64,000 nucleotides of DNA from Candidatus Koribacter versatilis Ellin345 (GCF_000014005.1 NC_008009.1:5022001-5086000); one strand, 5' to 3'. Positions 37,441-46,262 are shown, counted from the first letter of the stretch. Numbers and translations: made by a program. The notes: generated by a model not told the origin, from the sequence alone.

Positions 37441-38615
37441 TACGTCAGACCTCCCAACCAAGACTGGGCCTTCGCAACCTGAAGGCTTTTCACCGGCAAG
37501 GTTTGTCGATCAAGCCATGCCAAGTGCTTCATCCACTTGTCTCGGATACCGCGTTCATCGTAGAGCAGGATGATGTCCTGGTGGTGCTTGGGATCTCGCG
37601 CCATCGCATCTTCCACCTCTTGATAGCGAACCGCGTCTGGTACTCCCACGGTCGGTACCGTGATGTAGCGATTGCCGCCTTTCGTCTCCAACAGAATGAA
37701 CCGATCAGGCTGCACTTGTGGATTGTGTCCGGCTGCTCTCGCTTCGGAGAAGAACTCCTCCACGAGGTACGCATGGCGCGCAGCGAGAGCGCGGGCTCGC
37801 AGAGACTCGACTTCAATAGTCACTCTTCGCAGGCATTCGTCGCGTAACCGCGCCGTAGCTCCGAGCTGATTCGTCGCGACGTCAAAATCACCGTCAGCAA
37901 GGCCAAAGGGCTTGCTGAAAGCCGCAGCCGACGTCATTGCGCTCTCAGGCCAAAGCAGCTGTAAGATTTGTAGGTTGGTGGAGTTCGCTCGAGCAAGTTC
38001 TTCTTCGGTCCATCGGCTGCTCAGAAACCCTGGCGAATCGAGGAGAACTACAACATCGGTGTCAGCCAAGCGATGCCATAGCACTTCTTGAAACGGCTCT
38101 CCGGGTCGGATGCTGTGAGAATCGAGGAAGACATCAAAACCATTGGCGTCGAGCTGCTCATAAAGTTGAATCGCAATCCCTTGCGTTTCGACGCGACGGT
38201 AGCTGATAAATAACCGACGGCTCTTGCGAAGTAGACCAAGACCTTCGAGAAGCACCGAGGAGATTCTTTCCATTGCCGAATCCTCTGGTCGCAATGCCAT
38301 GCCGTTGATGGGGCGCAGATCATCGGGAACAAATTCACTGAAGCGGTCCAGAGTAGGAACGACCGGTAGAACCAGGGCAGCTTCCTCAATCAGAGTCGAT
38401 AGGGTTGGATTGGTGATAGGGTGCGGAGTCAAGCCGAAGAAAACGCCCACTGTCGGAGATTTGTGATCACGTGTCGCAACGGATGCCTCGTCGAGAAAAG
38501 ACACCATACCAGCTGGAACGCCAAGCTCTGCAATACAGCGCTGTAGCGTCCCCCGCAAAGTGGCCGCATATCCGTCGGCACCATCGGCGAAAATGGCTAT
38601 CTGATACAGACTCAT
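37440..38615 (-). CDS. TIR-domain protein with N- and C-terminal extensions
   Basis: The TIR domain begins at about residue 133 (RRLFISYRRVETQG). It continues with ANGFDVFLDSHSIRPGE, DVVVLLDSPGFLSSRW and the candidate catalytic glutamate in TEEEL (204-206), followed by a predicted helix. The first 125 residues form a separate domain with an FFGLTPHPITNP strand-loop, and about 130 residues follow the TIR. The TIR features are those of NAD-consuming bacterial TIR enzymes rather than of scaffold TIRs. It is the first gene of a minus-strand operon with SLOG, TIR-like and SLATT genes; a second TIR-type enzyme in the same operon is unusual. Confidence 0.85.
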   Translation of the reverse strand: MSLYQIAIFADGADGYAATLRGTLQRCIAELGVPAGMVSFLDEASVATRDHKSPTVGVFFGLTPHPITNPTLSTLIEEAALVLPVVPTLDRFSEFVPDDLRPINGMALRPEDSAMERISSVLLEGLGLLRKSRRLFISYRRVETQGIAIQLYEQLDANGFDVFLDSHSIRPGEPFQEVLWHRLADTDVVVLLDSPGFLSSRWTEEELARANSTNLQILQLLWPESAMTSAAAFSKPFGLADGDFDVATNQLGATARLRDECLRRVTIEVESLRARALAARHAYLVEEFFSEARAAGHNPQVQPDRFILLETKGGNRYITVPTVGVPDAVRYQEVEDAMARDPKHHQDIILLYDERGIRDKWMKHLAWLDRQTLPVKSLQVAKAQSWLGGLT

Positions 38616-39142
38616 CCGCTCCCTCTGTGTTCACGACTTAAGCCCAGCGTATTTTGTGGTTGTTTAAGATCCATTCTATGCGGAGCGCGGCCATCGAAAT
38701 GAAAACACTTCAATGGGCGAATATCTGAATCCCATCTTTGATGGAAGAGCTTGAAATAAACGAGAGGTCACAAAAGGGCTCAGTCGGCCGCTCGTCAGGG
38801 GTTTCTGTGGAACTCCAGTTTATGTCACCAGCACTGCGAGACGCGGCGTCGGTGCCGAAACCGAAGGATCTCTTTTTCACGAATCAGAGTAGTGCGTTAT
38901 TGTCTTCATACCTCGGCTGTTCCCCGCAGTCAGAGTTGAGTAGCCGGCTACGGCCACTGGCAGAGCAGGCGACGGACATTGGCGATTTTCGCATTTAGGA
39001 TATAGGCACTACACCCGAGATGCCTCTTCATCACTTCTGACCGTCGCTGAACGAACGCTCTGATGCCCGCTCCTCAGGATTTGAAGGAGCGGGCAATCTG
39101 GAGTAAGAATCGGTTTCTGGAGTACCTGCGCACCGACTTCTT
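38616..39142. other. gap upstream of TIR operon
   Basis: About 530 bases with no supported gene; one 86-codon plus-strand frame has no ribosome site or protein-like character. An 11-bp hairpin (39064-39074 with 39085-39095, TGCCCGCTCCT) without a T tract lies near the end of the convergent-side gene and may terminate minus-strand transcription from 40531. The TIR operon promoter should lie just upstream of 38615. Confidence 0.4.
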
Positions 39143-40531
39143 TCATCGTGTTTGAACTTTGAGATTTCCATTCTCAACGGACGCGGTCCACATCTCGGTA
39201 GTCGCAACTGGGACGTCGCGAGTCACAGTGACACTTCGTTTATGTTCTTCCTTGCCATCTCTGAAGACCCCGACGATCTCAACCATTGACCAAACGTTCT
39301 GTAGGCTTACCGGATCCGTTTCGCTTCGTCTTTTTGCGGTGGCAGTTGCAGTTGTCAAGGGTATGTGCTCTGGCACATTGCGCCTTTTTACTTTGAACGT
39401 CGGCTTCAACCAAATATCAGCGTTTGTGCCTCCGCCCCCACAGTGATTGAATACGCTGCACATGTGATCCCCGCACGTGGGCGCATAGAGGCTAAAAGAG
39501 ACGCTACTACTGTCCCAGCGGTCCAAACTCGCTTTGGAGTGGTCACAACAATCACAGGGATGTTCGTCATCGTGCTTCCGACTTTCCATCGCCGCAAATG
39601 CAGCGGTGTCCATGTCGTAAGTCGTATTGTCACTTACGAGTTTCGAGAATAGATCACGCGAAGATAGTGTCTGATTATTGGAGGTTCTGCCTGAGTCTGC
39701 GCGTTCGTGATCTTCCGACGGCGCCGGCAATGTTGCCCACAGTTCTGGATTGCCTTGTTTCACCGCGAATGCAAATGTAAACGGCTGCCTGATGGCGACG
39801 TACAGGCGAGCGTCGAAATCCTGAAACGTGTGGTACACGTAATATTTGACAATAGGGACGCTGACGACCAACTCTACGAATCTTCCCTCTCTTACAAAGT
39901 CGGGCGGCAACACAAAACCTATGCGGCCACCGGGATACGAGCCAAGCTCGAGGGTCTTTTCCGCTACGCCCTCCGCTCTCACCTTCACCTTTGCCTTATG
40001 CGACTCGTCGATATCGGGGAAATGGCCATAGAACGATACTAAGCGGTCCGAATCATCGATCTCGATCCGGATAGGAGTGACGGCAAACATGTAGGGCTTA
40101 ACCTTGACAAATGGAATGCCCTCGAGCACGGTTGCGGCGTTCGCTAAGGTGCTATTCGCTCCTACATATGCCCAATAGCCGTTCTGTTGAAACTCGGTAT
40201 TTGCCTGACCCATCACGCTGTATACATCCGAAAACACCTTCTGTTCTGTCGTGTTCGCCTTATCGAAACCATCCTTGATGACGGCTTGCAACTCTTTGAT
40301 GGTGCCATCTAAGGCGAGTTCTATCTGATGTATCCTTGCCGACGCCGCTTGGTCGACGTTGTTCGAGACAGCGTCCAACTGAGACCGAAGTTGTTGTAAG
40401 ACCACTAACAACCCGCCCAGTGTCATAGGATCGACTGATGCGCTGGCACTACATGCCAGCGACAGTGTGATCAGCATGAACACCACTACCACCTTTTTCG
40501 CGCCTGCGATCATTACGAACAGCCGCTTCAT
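39143..40531 (-). CDS. exported Cys/His-rich protein of unknown function
   Basis: The ATG at 40531 has GAGAGGAG six bases upstream and begins a signal sequence with a lipobox-like LSLACSAS, so this may be a lipoprotein. A helical, coiled-coil-prone section follows (LQQLRSQLDAVSNNVDQAA...), then strand-rich sequence. Late in the protein are two metal-site-like clusters, HPCDCCDH and CGDHMCSVFNHCGG. No known family. It is on the same strand as the TIR operon but is separated by a 527-base gap, so any functional link is uncertain. Confidence 0.6.
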   Translation of the reverse strand: MKRLFVMIAGAKKVVVVFMLITLSLACSASASVDPMTLGGLLVVLQQLRSQLDAVSNNVDQAASARIHQIELALDGTIKELQAVIKDGFDKANTTEQKVFSDVYSVMGQANTEFQQNGYWAYVGANSTLANAATVLEGIPFVKVKPYMFAVTPIRIEIDDSDRLVSFYGHFPDIDESHKAKVKVRAEGVAEKTLELGSYPGGRIGFVLPPDFVREGRFVELVVSVPIVKYYVYHTFQDFDARLYVAIRQPFTFAFAVKQGNPELWATLPAPSEDHERADSGRTSNNQTLSSRDLFSKLVSDNTTYDMDTAAFAAMESRKHDDEHPCDCCDHSKASLDRWDSSSVSFSLYAPTCGDHMCSVFNHCGGGGTNADIWLKPTFKVKRRNVPEHIPLTTATATAKRRSETDPVSLQNVWSMVEIVGVFRDGKEEHKRSVTVTRDVPVATTEMWTASVENGNLKVQTR

Positions 40532-40885
40532 TTCGTTCTCCTCTCTCGCGTATATCTCTTTCTGAGCCCCGGATGGCAAAACAGGCGTGAATGGTGGATT
40601 ATGCGCCGTTCCGCGTAGCCAACTATGTCGCCTTCCCCTCGACGAGGCAAACTCCAACCTCACCTCTTAGCCACTGAACAGCTAAACGCAAGTGAGAGAC
40701 ATATCCCTTCCGGAAAACAGATTTAAACGAGACGTGTCACGGGGCCGGATTGGGGTAGAATTCGGCCAGACACGGAGCACCACTTCTGAGCCGATGGAGA
40801 CTCGTTCCTCTCTCAAGGGCCTGAAGGAGGAACGACTTCAGGCGTTTTCCAGGCATTCCGCGGTTTCTTACTTGTTCAGCGGCCC
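40532..40885. other. gap between unknown exported gene and right repeat
   Basis: About 350 bases upstream of the exported-protein gene with no supported gene; presumably its promoter region. Nothing else recognised. Confidence 0.35.
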
Positions 40886-40915
40886 GCCCGAAACCCACTC
40901 CTTGTGGGCTAGTGA

Positions 40916-40935
40916 AGGGCGCCGTTTCCGGCGCC
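40916..40935. terminator. bidirectional terminator, right-copy version
   Basis: The 7-bp GGGCGCC hairpin with a T-rich tail on the plus strand (TGTTTTGTTTA); identical to 31655-31674. Confidence 0.65.
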
Positions 40936-40949
40936 CTGTTTTGTTTAAG

Positions 40950-41348
40950 TTAGGACGAGGTTCCGGAAGACCCTTTTGGGCCAAGGTCTTCCCGTGCCTT
41001 CTTCATGCGACGCTGCTTGGCGAGGAACCTTTTTCTGAGCTTGCTGCAGCGAGGCGAGCAGGTAAACGTCGGATGTGCATGAGACGATTTCTCCAGACGC
41101 TCACGGGGGATCGGATCGCCGCACAACCAGCACAACCGGCCACCCGGAACTTCGATCGTTTGCCCCTTCGGGGGACGTTGCTTTCCGATATGCCACAGTC
41201 CGCATAGACCGCAGTGGTAGGAGTGGATCACCTCACCGGTTCGTGTGCTCGCTTTGCGTGCCTTCTGCTCGGCCGCTTCCCGCGTCTGATAGCGGCGTTT
41301 CCGCAGGCAGCGACGATAGTCGCGCAGCGTATCGGAGACGTTCACCAT
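40950..41348 (-). CDS. small Cys-rich zinc-finger-like protein, second copy
   Basis: Identical to the 132-residue product at 31242-31640, with the HCGLCGLWH and LCWLCGDPI cysteine pairs. It is the last gene of the duplicated recombinase operon and reads towards the 31.7-40.9 kb core, as the left copy does. Confidence 0.65.
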   Translation of the reverse strand: MVNVSDTLRDYRRCLRKRRYQTREAAEQKARKASTRTGEVIHSYHCGLCGLWHIGKQRPPKGQTIEVPGGRLCWLCGDPIPRERLEKSSHAHPTFTCSPRCSKLRKRFLAKQRRMKKAREDLGPKGSSGTSS

Positions 41349-41953
41349 TACGCTTCGCCAACAGCCAGAGGAAGGGCCTGGCGTTCTTCTTTAATGATGC
41401 GGGAGACAGTCGCTCTTCCGATGCTGAAGGTCTTGGCGATCTGGGTCAGCGACTGACCGTGAGCACGGTGCCGCAGCACCGCTTGGCGATCGATATCGAG
41501 CGGTTTGCGGCCGATGTGGGTGCCCTCTAACTTTGCGCGGCGCATGCCGGCACGCACCCGCTCGATGATGAGAGAGCGTTCCAGTTCGGCGACAACACTG
41601 ATGATGGTCACGACGGCGCGGCCCAACGCGCCGGCGGTGTCGAGCTGTTCGCGGAAGCTTACGAACTCGATGTTGAGATGAGTCAACTCATCTAACGTTT
41701 CTAAGAAGTGCTTCACCGATCGCGCCAGGCGGTCACATGCCCACACGACCACCACATCGAAGTGGTGGCGACGGGCGTCCTTCATCATCTGATCGAGCCC
41801 CGGGCGGCGCGCCTTCGCGCCGCTGATCCGGTCTTCATAGGTTGCGACGATCTCGAACTGGCGCTGTCGCGCCAGTTCTTCAAGGTCGTAGAGTTGGGTT
41901 TCGGGGTGTTGGTCGAGCGTGGACACCCGCAAGTAAATCGCGGCGCGTTTCAT
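41348..41953 (-). CDS. serine recombinase, second identical copy
   Basis: Identical to the 201-residue resolvase/invertase at 30637-31242, with the YLRVS active-site serine and C-terminal helix-turn-helix intact. Two identical enzymes in inverted orientation could act on sites in each repeat and invert the 9.2-kb core. Confidence 0.93.
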   Translation of the reverse strand: MKRAAIYLRVSTLDQHPETQLYDLEELARQRQFEIVATYEDRISGAKARRPGLDQMMKDARRHHFDVVVVWACDRLARSVKHFLETLDELTHLNIEFVSFREQLDTAGALGRAVVTIISVVAELERSLIIERVRAGMRRAKLEGTHIGRKPLDIDRQAVLRHRAHGQSLTQIAKTFSIGRATVSRIIKEERQALPLAVGEA

Positions 41954-42168
41954 TAGAACTTCTCCAGGCTGACAACCTCGTCCTTGGCCAGGTCGATCAT
42001 GCGGTTCAGGAACTGGAGGCGTGGCAGGCTCGGCGCCGGCTTCTGGAGTTCGATCAAGGCCTCAAGCTGCAGGGCCTGGATGGCAGAGCATACACGCCCC
42101 ACCTGCTGGTTGATCTGTGAACGGGACGGGCGAGGACGGAGATGGCGGCGACATCTATTCTGTTTCAT
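41953..42168 (-). CDS. 71-residue basic protein, second copy
   Basis: Identical to the product at 30422-30637, with the same AGGAGAGCTCT ribosome site, start and overlap with the recombinase gene. Confidence 0.65.
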   Translation of the reverse strand: MKQNRCRRHLRPRPSRSQINQQVGRVCSAIQALQLEALIELQKPAPSLPRLQFLNRMIDLAKDEVVSLEKF

Positions 42169-42208
42169 AGAGCTCTCCTGGTTCGGCCGGGATAATCGCC
42201 GGGCCGTA

Positions 42209-42239
42209 AGTATATGCCGATATGTCGGCGGTATGTCAA
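42209..42239 (-). promoter_or_regulatory. candidate promoter of right-copy recombinase operon
   Basis: The reverse complement of 30351-30381, with the same TTGACA, TATACT and central CCGA/TCGG palindrome. Confidence 0.5.
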
Positions 42240-42275
42240 GAATGAGATTAGAACCAGGAGCGATATCTACCAAAG

Positions 42276-42548
42276 GCTTCCCACTCCGGTATCCAGAACA
42301 CCCTCGTCTCCGGCTTCAAGGAGCAGGCCAAGCCCTGGTACTCCGACCAGATCCTGCCCTTCGACATCACCCTCTGCGGTACGAACGAACAGGGTTCCGC
42401 CACCACGATGAAGATCTTCGGCGTCGAGATCCTCAACGAAGGATCCGGTGTGTCGATCGACGATGCCGTCCAGGAAATGCAGGCCACCTTCGTCGCTCGC
42501 TGTCGCCCAACTTCCATGCAAGAGACCCTTTTTTCGCTTCCGACCTAG
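42276..42548 (+). pseudogene. phage structural gene fragment, second copy
   Basis: The same ~90-codon remnant as 30042-30314, here on the plus strand, ending with TAG at 42546-42548. Confidence 0.55.
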
Positions 42549-42903
42549 TAGTTCGCTGCGGAAAGTAAAAATCCTCGCGCGGGGGCGAGGATCGAAGCCG
42601 AACGTCTCCGAGTTGTCGTCCGCAGTTAACCAAGACCGTGGGACCTCGGGAGCAGCGTTCGTAGTTCGCTGCGAGTAAAAATCCTCGTGCGGGGCCGAAG
42701 CTCGAGCCGAACGCCTCCGGGTTGTCGTCGAGGTTTGACCAGGAGCGTGGGCTCGGAAGAGTTGTTGTTCGGGGCGAGGCTCGGAGCCGGAGTCTTCTGG
42801 GTTGGTCGTCCACGGTTACCAACAGCGTGGGCTTCGTGCCCAGGGTTCGGTATCGAGCCGAGCGTCTCCTGGTTGGTCGTCGGCGTTCCACGGAGAGTGT
42901 GGG
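42545..42903 (-). repeat. degenerate tandem repeats, second copy
   Basis: The inverted copy of the four-unit array at 29687-30045. Confidence 0.7.
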
Positions 42904-42989
42904 GTGTTGGGAGCCGGGGGTTGTGCTGTGAGTAATAAAGCTCCCTCACCTCGGTGGTGAGTCGGCTTTATTTAGGTTGAAGCAGGTAG

Positions 42990-43260
42990 GTGGGATCAGT
43001 ATCTCTTTCTCTCGCCCGCCGCCGGGGCTGGACGCCCCTCAACCTGGGCTCCCATTAGGCGTCAGAGTGACCGTTTTACAGATACTGGTGTGCAAATCCG
43101 TTTGAACCTCAGGAAAAAACTGCCTGAGCCGGCCTCGAAATTGGGGTCGAGGAAAAAGGGGGGTAGCGAGGCTTTTTCGACCCTTCGCCACGGGGGAATG
43201 GCAACTTGGGCGACAACTATCCGGAGATTTTGGGTACATAGCAATTCCTCGGTTAAGAAG
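42990..43260 (-). repeat. dispersed repeat, unit B second copy
   Basis: The inverted identical copy of 29330-29600 within the large repeat. Confidence 0.7.
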
Positions 43261-43439
43261 ACGTTTTGCCCTGTAAATATTTGTAAGGCGGGTATGCCTG
43301 CTCCCGTCTTCGCTGCCCCCGGCCTCTCCTGAACGCCGTGTTCTTCCCAGCAAAAGAAAGCTCCCCGCCGACTGCGGAGAGCTTCTCGAAACCGATCTCG
43401 TCAGGCAGTTAGGTCCGCAATGACTTAGGAGATGGGGCT

Positions 43440-43795
43440 GGTACTATCATCCCTCTTCTCGCCCGCCGCCGGGGCTGGACGCCCCTCAACCTGGCTCCCA
43501 TTAGGCGTCAGAGTGGGCTAAAAGTAGGAGGCAAATGTTGTCTCCCGAGGCATTGCCCCGGCCTGAGAATGGGGGTAGAGGAAAAAGGGGGATAGCGAGG
43601 TTTTTTCGACCCTTCGCCACGAGGGAATGGCAACTTGGGCGACAACTCCACCCCCAGCCGGGGAGGGGATGATCCAATAGTATAGAGTCGCATCGATTAA
43701 GCGGACCTTTTGCCCCTACCATCCACTCTCTCCCCGTCTGACGCGCATACCCAAATCGTTACTCATCAGTACACGCCTTTGGCTCACATACGTCG
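43440..43795 (-). repeat. dispersed repeat, unit C
   Basis: An imperfect reverse-complement relative of unit A (28733-29075): it shares TACTGATGAGTAACG, CTATACTATTGGATCATCCC, the TTGTCGCCCAAGTTGCCATT core, and the CCAGCCCC GC-rich end. It lies just outside the perfect repeat, as unit A does on the other side, so related but older repeats flank the recent ones. Confidence 0.7.
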
Positions 43796-44199
43796 CTGTG
43801 CTAGGTGCGCTCTCACCATTGCGGTCGAGCAGCGACGGCTTGCTCGTTTTGGTTTTAGCAAGGATCCGGATCGCTCCCATACCGGATCGCTCCCATAGAT
43901 GATGAGCCGGGTGAAAGATTTCTGTTTTCGCCACGTCCGGCTGCACTCCGGGCATCGCTGAGTCTAGTTGTGCCTTCGGATATCCGGCCCTTAAACTGGG
44001 CTCGCTCAGACTTCCCACCCTGGTGATGTGCGCGGGATGGGCTCGGGCACTGGATCTTGGATCCACTAATCACCAGAAATTGGTTCCGTCGTAGCACTGC
44101 GGCAGAACAATAGCCCCCGTCAGGGACATTCGCGTTCAGATCGATACCTGTGCAGTCCTTGATTGCATGTACGCATAATCTCCTGGTATCCTGGCCAGC
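43796..44199. other. gap upstream of the restriction-modification operon
   Basis: About 400 bases without a supported gene; a long minus-strand frame that runs into the methyltransferase gene is not convincing. A perfect 16-bp tandem duplication (CCGGATCGCTCCCATA) occupies 43866-43897. The methyltransferase promoter should be in the last part. Confidence 0.45.
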
Positions 44200-45726
44200 G
44201 TGATCCCAGTTATAGACCTTTTCGCCGGGCCGGGCGGTCTGGGCGAGGGCTTTTCCGCCCTCCGAGATGATGCAGGGCGCCGTGTCTTCAGGATCGGCCT
44301 TTCCATCGAGAAAGATCCTGCTGCGCACAAAACCCTGTTGCTCCGAAGTTTTTTTCGGCAGTTCGAGATTGCACCGAACCAGTACTACAGCTACGTTCGT
44401 GGGGAGTTGGCGATTAGCCAGTTGATCGAGGCCTTCCCAACCCAATACGGCTCGGCCCAGGAAGAGGCACTCTGCGTTGAATTAGGGAAGCACGACTGGA
44501 CCGACATTGACAGTCGTATCCGGAGAGCGATCGGCGACTTCAAGAATTGGGTCCTGATCGGAGGACCTCCGTGCCAGGCGTATTCACTTGTGGGCCGATC
44601 GCGAATGCGCAATAAGAACCCGCAGAAATTCGGCAGGGACAAGCGTCATTTGCTGTATCGCGAGTATCTTCGAATTCTCGCGGTGCACCGGCCACCCGTC
44701 TTCGTGATGGAAAACGTGAAAGGCATTTTGTCCTCTCAGCACAAGAAAGAACCGATCATCAATAAGATCATTGCTGACCTGAAACACCCACTTGACTCTC
44801 TTCCCGAGCTGAAGACCTCTGAATGGGACTCGGTCACCTACGACATTCAGTCACTCGTCGATCGCGTTGACTCAAGGCAGAGCAGCCTTTTCGGTAAGTC
44901 CCCGCGGGATTTCGTGATTCGATTTGAACAGCATGGGATACCCCAAGCTCGGCACCGCGTTCTTCTGGTTGGAATACGTTCGGACATCTCTCGCGATCTC
45001 TCGACGTTAACGCCACAAAAGCAGATCGCAATGTGGAATGCAGTTCAGGACTTGCCTGAAATGAGGAGCCGATTGTCCGGGGAGCCCGATTCGCCCGAGG
45101 CGTGGCTTCGCGCCATTGGAATGATTCGTGATTCGCTGGGGAAAACCTCTTGCGGCAGTCAGTTGCGAGATTTCATCCACAAGAGTTTGGGACAATTGAC
45201 GGCTCGCCAAAGCTGCGGAGGTGAATTCATGGAATGGCGACGGAGGTCGGAGTGGGCTTCAGATTGGTTTCACGATGCGCGACTCGGCGGGGTTTTGAAT
45301 CACACCTCTCGGGGCCATATCGCATCCGATTTGCAGAGGTACTTCTTCGCGGCCTGTTTTGCCAAGGTAAGGAATCGCTCCCCGAAAATTGAGGACTTCC
45401 CGATTGCTTTATTGCCCAAGCATAAAAACATCAAGAAGAAGAACACCAAAGCGACGATTTTTGCAGACAGATTTCGGGTTCAGATTGCTAGCCGCCCCGC
45501 GACAACTATCACATCACACATCAGCAAAGACGGCCATTACTTCATCCACCCTGACCCGTTACAAGCGCGAAGCTTGACGGTGCGAGAGGCGGCACGCCTT
45601 CAAACGTTCCCAGATAACTACTATTTTGAAGGCCCGCGCACGTCCCAGTACCACCAAGTTGGAAACGCTGTACCGCCCTTGATAGCTCGCGAGGTTGCAA
45701 AGATGGTCGCCGACCTTTTGGGGTGA
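44200..45726 (+). CDS. dcm: DNA (cytosine-5) methyltransferase
   Basis: All main C5-methyltransferase motifs are present in order: I DLFAGPGGLGEGF, IV GGPPCQAYS with the catalytic cysteine C125, VI VMENVKG, VIII QARHRVLL, IX LTVREAARLQTFPDNY, X YHQVGNAVPPLIA. A GTG start at 44200 is the only sensible start and has a weak ribosome site. Motif I close to the start confirms it. It protects host DNA in a restriction system whose other components follow on the same strand. The recognition sequence cannot be read from the protein; the target-recognition region lies between motifs VIII and IX. The symbol denotes enzyme type, not orthology to E. coli Dcm. Confidence 0.93.
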   Translation: MIPVIDLFAGPGGLGEGFSALRDDAGRRVFRIGLSIEKDPAAHKTLLLRSFFRQFEIAPNQYYSYVRGELAISQLIEAFPTQYGSAQEEALCVELGKHDWTDIDSRIRRAIGDFKNWVLIGGPPCQAYSLVGRSRMRNKNPQKFGRDKRHLLYREYLRILAVHRPPVFVMENVKGILSSQHKKEPIINKIIADLKHPLDSLPELKTSEWDSVTYDIQSLVDRVDSRQSSLFGKSPRDFVIRFEQHGIPQARHRVLLVGIRSDISRDLSTLTPQKQIAMWNAVQDLPEMRSRLSGEPDSPEAWLRAIGMIRDSLGKTSCGSQLRDFIHKSLGQLTARQSCGGEFMEWRRRSEWASDWFHDARLGGVLNHTSRGHIASDLQRYFFAACFAKVRNRSPKIEDFPIALLPKHKNIKKKNTKATIFADRFRVQIASRPATTITSHISKDGHYFIHPDPLQARSLTVREAARLQTFPDNYYFEGPRTSQYHQVGNAVPPLIAREVAKMVADLLG

Positions 45727-45731
45727 CAAGA

Positions 45732-46166
45732 ATGGACTCTCTATCAAAAGCGCGGCGTAGCTGGAATATGTCCAGGATTCGTGCCACGAACACGAACCCA
45801 GAGCTTATCGTGCGCTCCCTACTCCACCGCTTGGGCTTTCGGTTCAGGCTGCATGAACGGACGCTACCGGGAAGGCCCGACCTGACTCTAAAGAAATATC
45901 GAAGCATAGTCTTAGTGCACGGATGCTTTTGGCATCGCCACGCCGGATGCCCCTTTGCGTACACTCCCAAGTCGAATACCATCTTCTGGAACAAAAAGTT
46001 CAAAGCAAACGTTGAGCGTGATCGCAGGAATATACACGAGCTCCGGCGGCTGGGCTGGAAGGTAATTATCGTATGGGAATGCCAGACCCGCTACGGCGAA
46101 AGACTGAGCCGCCGACTCGAGTCGCGCCTTAGATCTAACGAGCGGCAACTTGCCGAGGCCCAGTAA
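45732..46166 (+). CDS. vsr: very short patch repair endonuclease (Vsr)
   Basis: A 144-residue protein with NMSRIRATNTNPE near the start, then GRPDLTLKK and the zinc/catalytic region LVHGCFWHRHAGCPFAYTP. Vsr nicks at T:G mismatches that arise when 5-methylcytosine deaminates, so it fits beside the C5-methyltransferase. I start it at the ATG (45732); a GTG at 45723 overlapping the methyltransferase stop would add three residues. Some relatives in restriction operons serve as the restriction nuclease, so either role is possible. Confidence 0.92.
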   Translation: MDSLSKARRSWNMSRIRATNTNPELIVRSLLHRLGFRFRLHERTLPGRPDLTLKKYRSIVLVHGCFWHRHAGCPFAYTPKSNTIFWNKKFKANVERDRRNIHELRRLGWKVIIVWECQTRYGERLSRRLESRLRSNERQLAEAQ

Positions 46167-46262
46167 AGTTACTTGGGTGTCGAAAACGAACACATTGGTG
46201 ATGAGATACTCCGAATGTGAGTGTTATCATGCGCTCGCGCCCGGAAGCCATGTGCATATCGG

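Larger units (their letters stand above)
40886..43410 (-). repeat. right copy of 2,525-bp perfect inverted repeat
   Basis: It is the exact reverse complement of 29180-31704 over its whole length as far as I compared gene coordinates and both junctions. Its inner end includes AAGGAGTGGGTTTCGGGC (reverse strand), so it carries the 12-bp direct repeat plus six bases that match the edge of the GHKL-PRTase cassette next to the left copy. That suggests the right copy was made from the left copy after the cassette was in place. Confidence 0.92.

Noticed and set aside
35582-38615. Canonical Thoeris
   Set aside because: No SIR2-SLOG ThsA and no membrane-Macro ThsA is encoded; only ThsB-like and separate SLOG proteins are seen, so the label Thoeris is used only by analogy.
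38738-38998. 86-codon gene between TIR operon and exported protein
   Set aside because: No ribosome site, no protein-like hydrophobic pattern, no recognisable domain.
40692-41207. 171-codon plus-strand gene entering the right repeat
   Set aside because: It crosses the sharp repeat junction and is antisense to the Cys-rich recombinase-operon gene; the left-copy counterpart has a different N-terminus.
43855-44445. 196-codon minus-strand gene upstream of the methyltransferase
   Set aside because: Half of it lies antisense to the methyltransferase N-terminus including motif I, and the rest crosses a simple tandem duplication.
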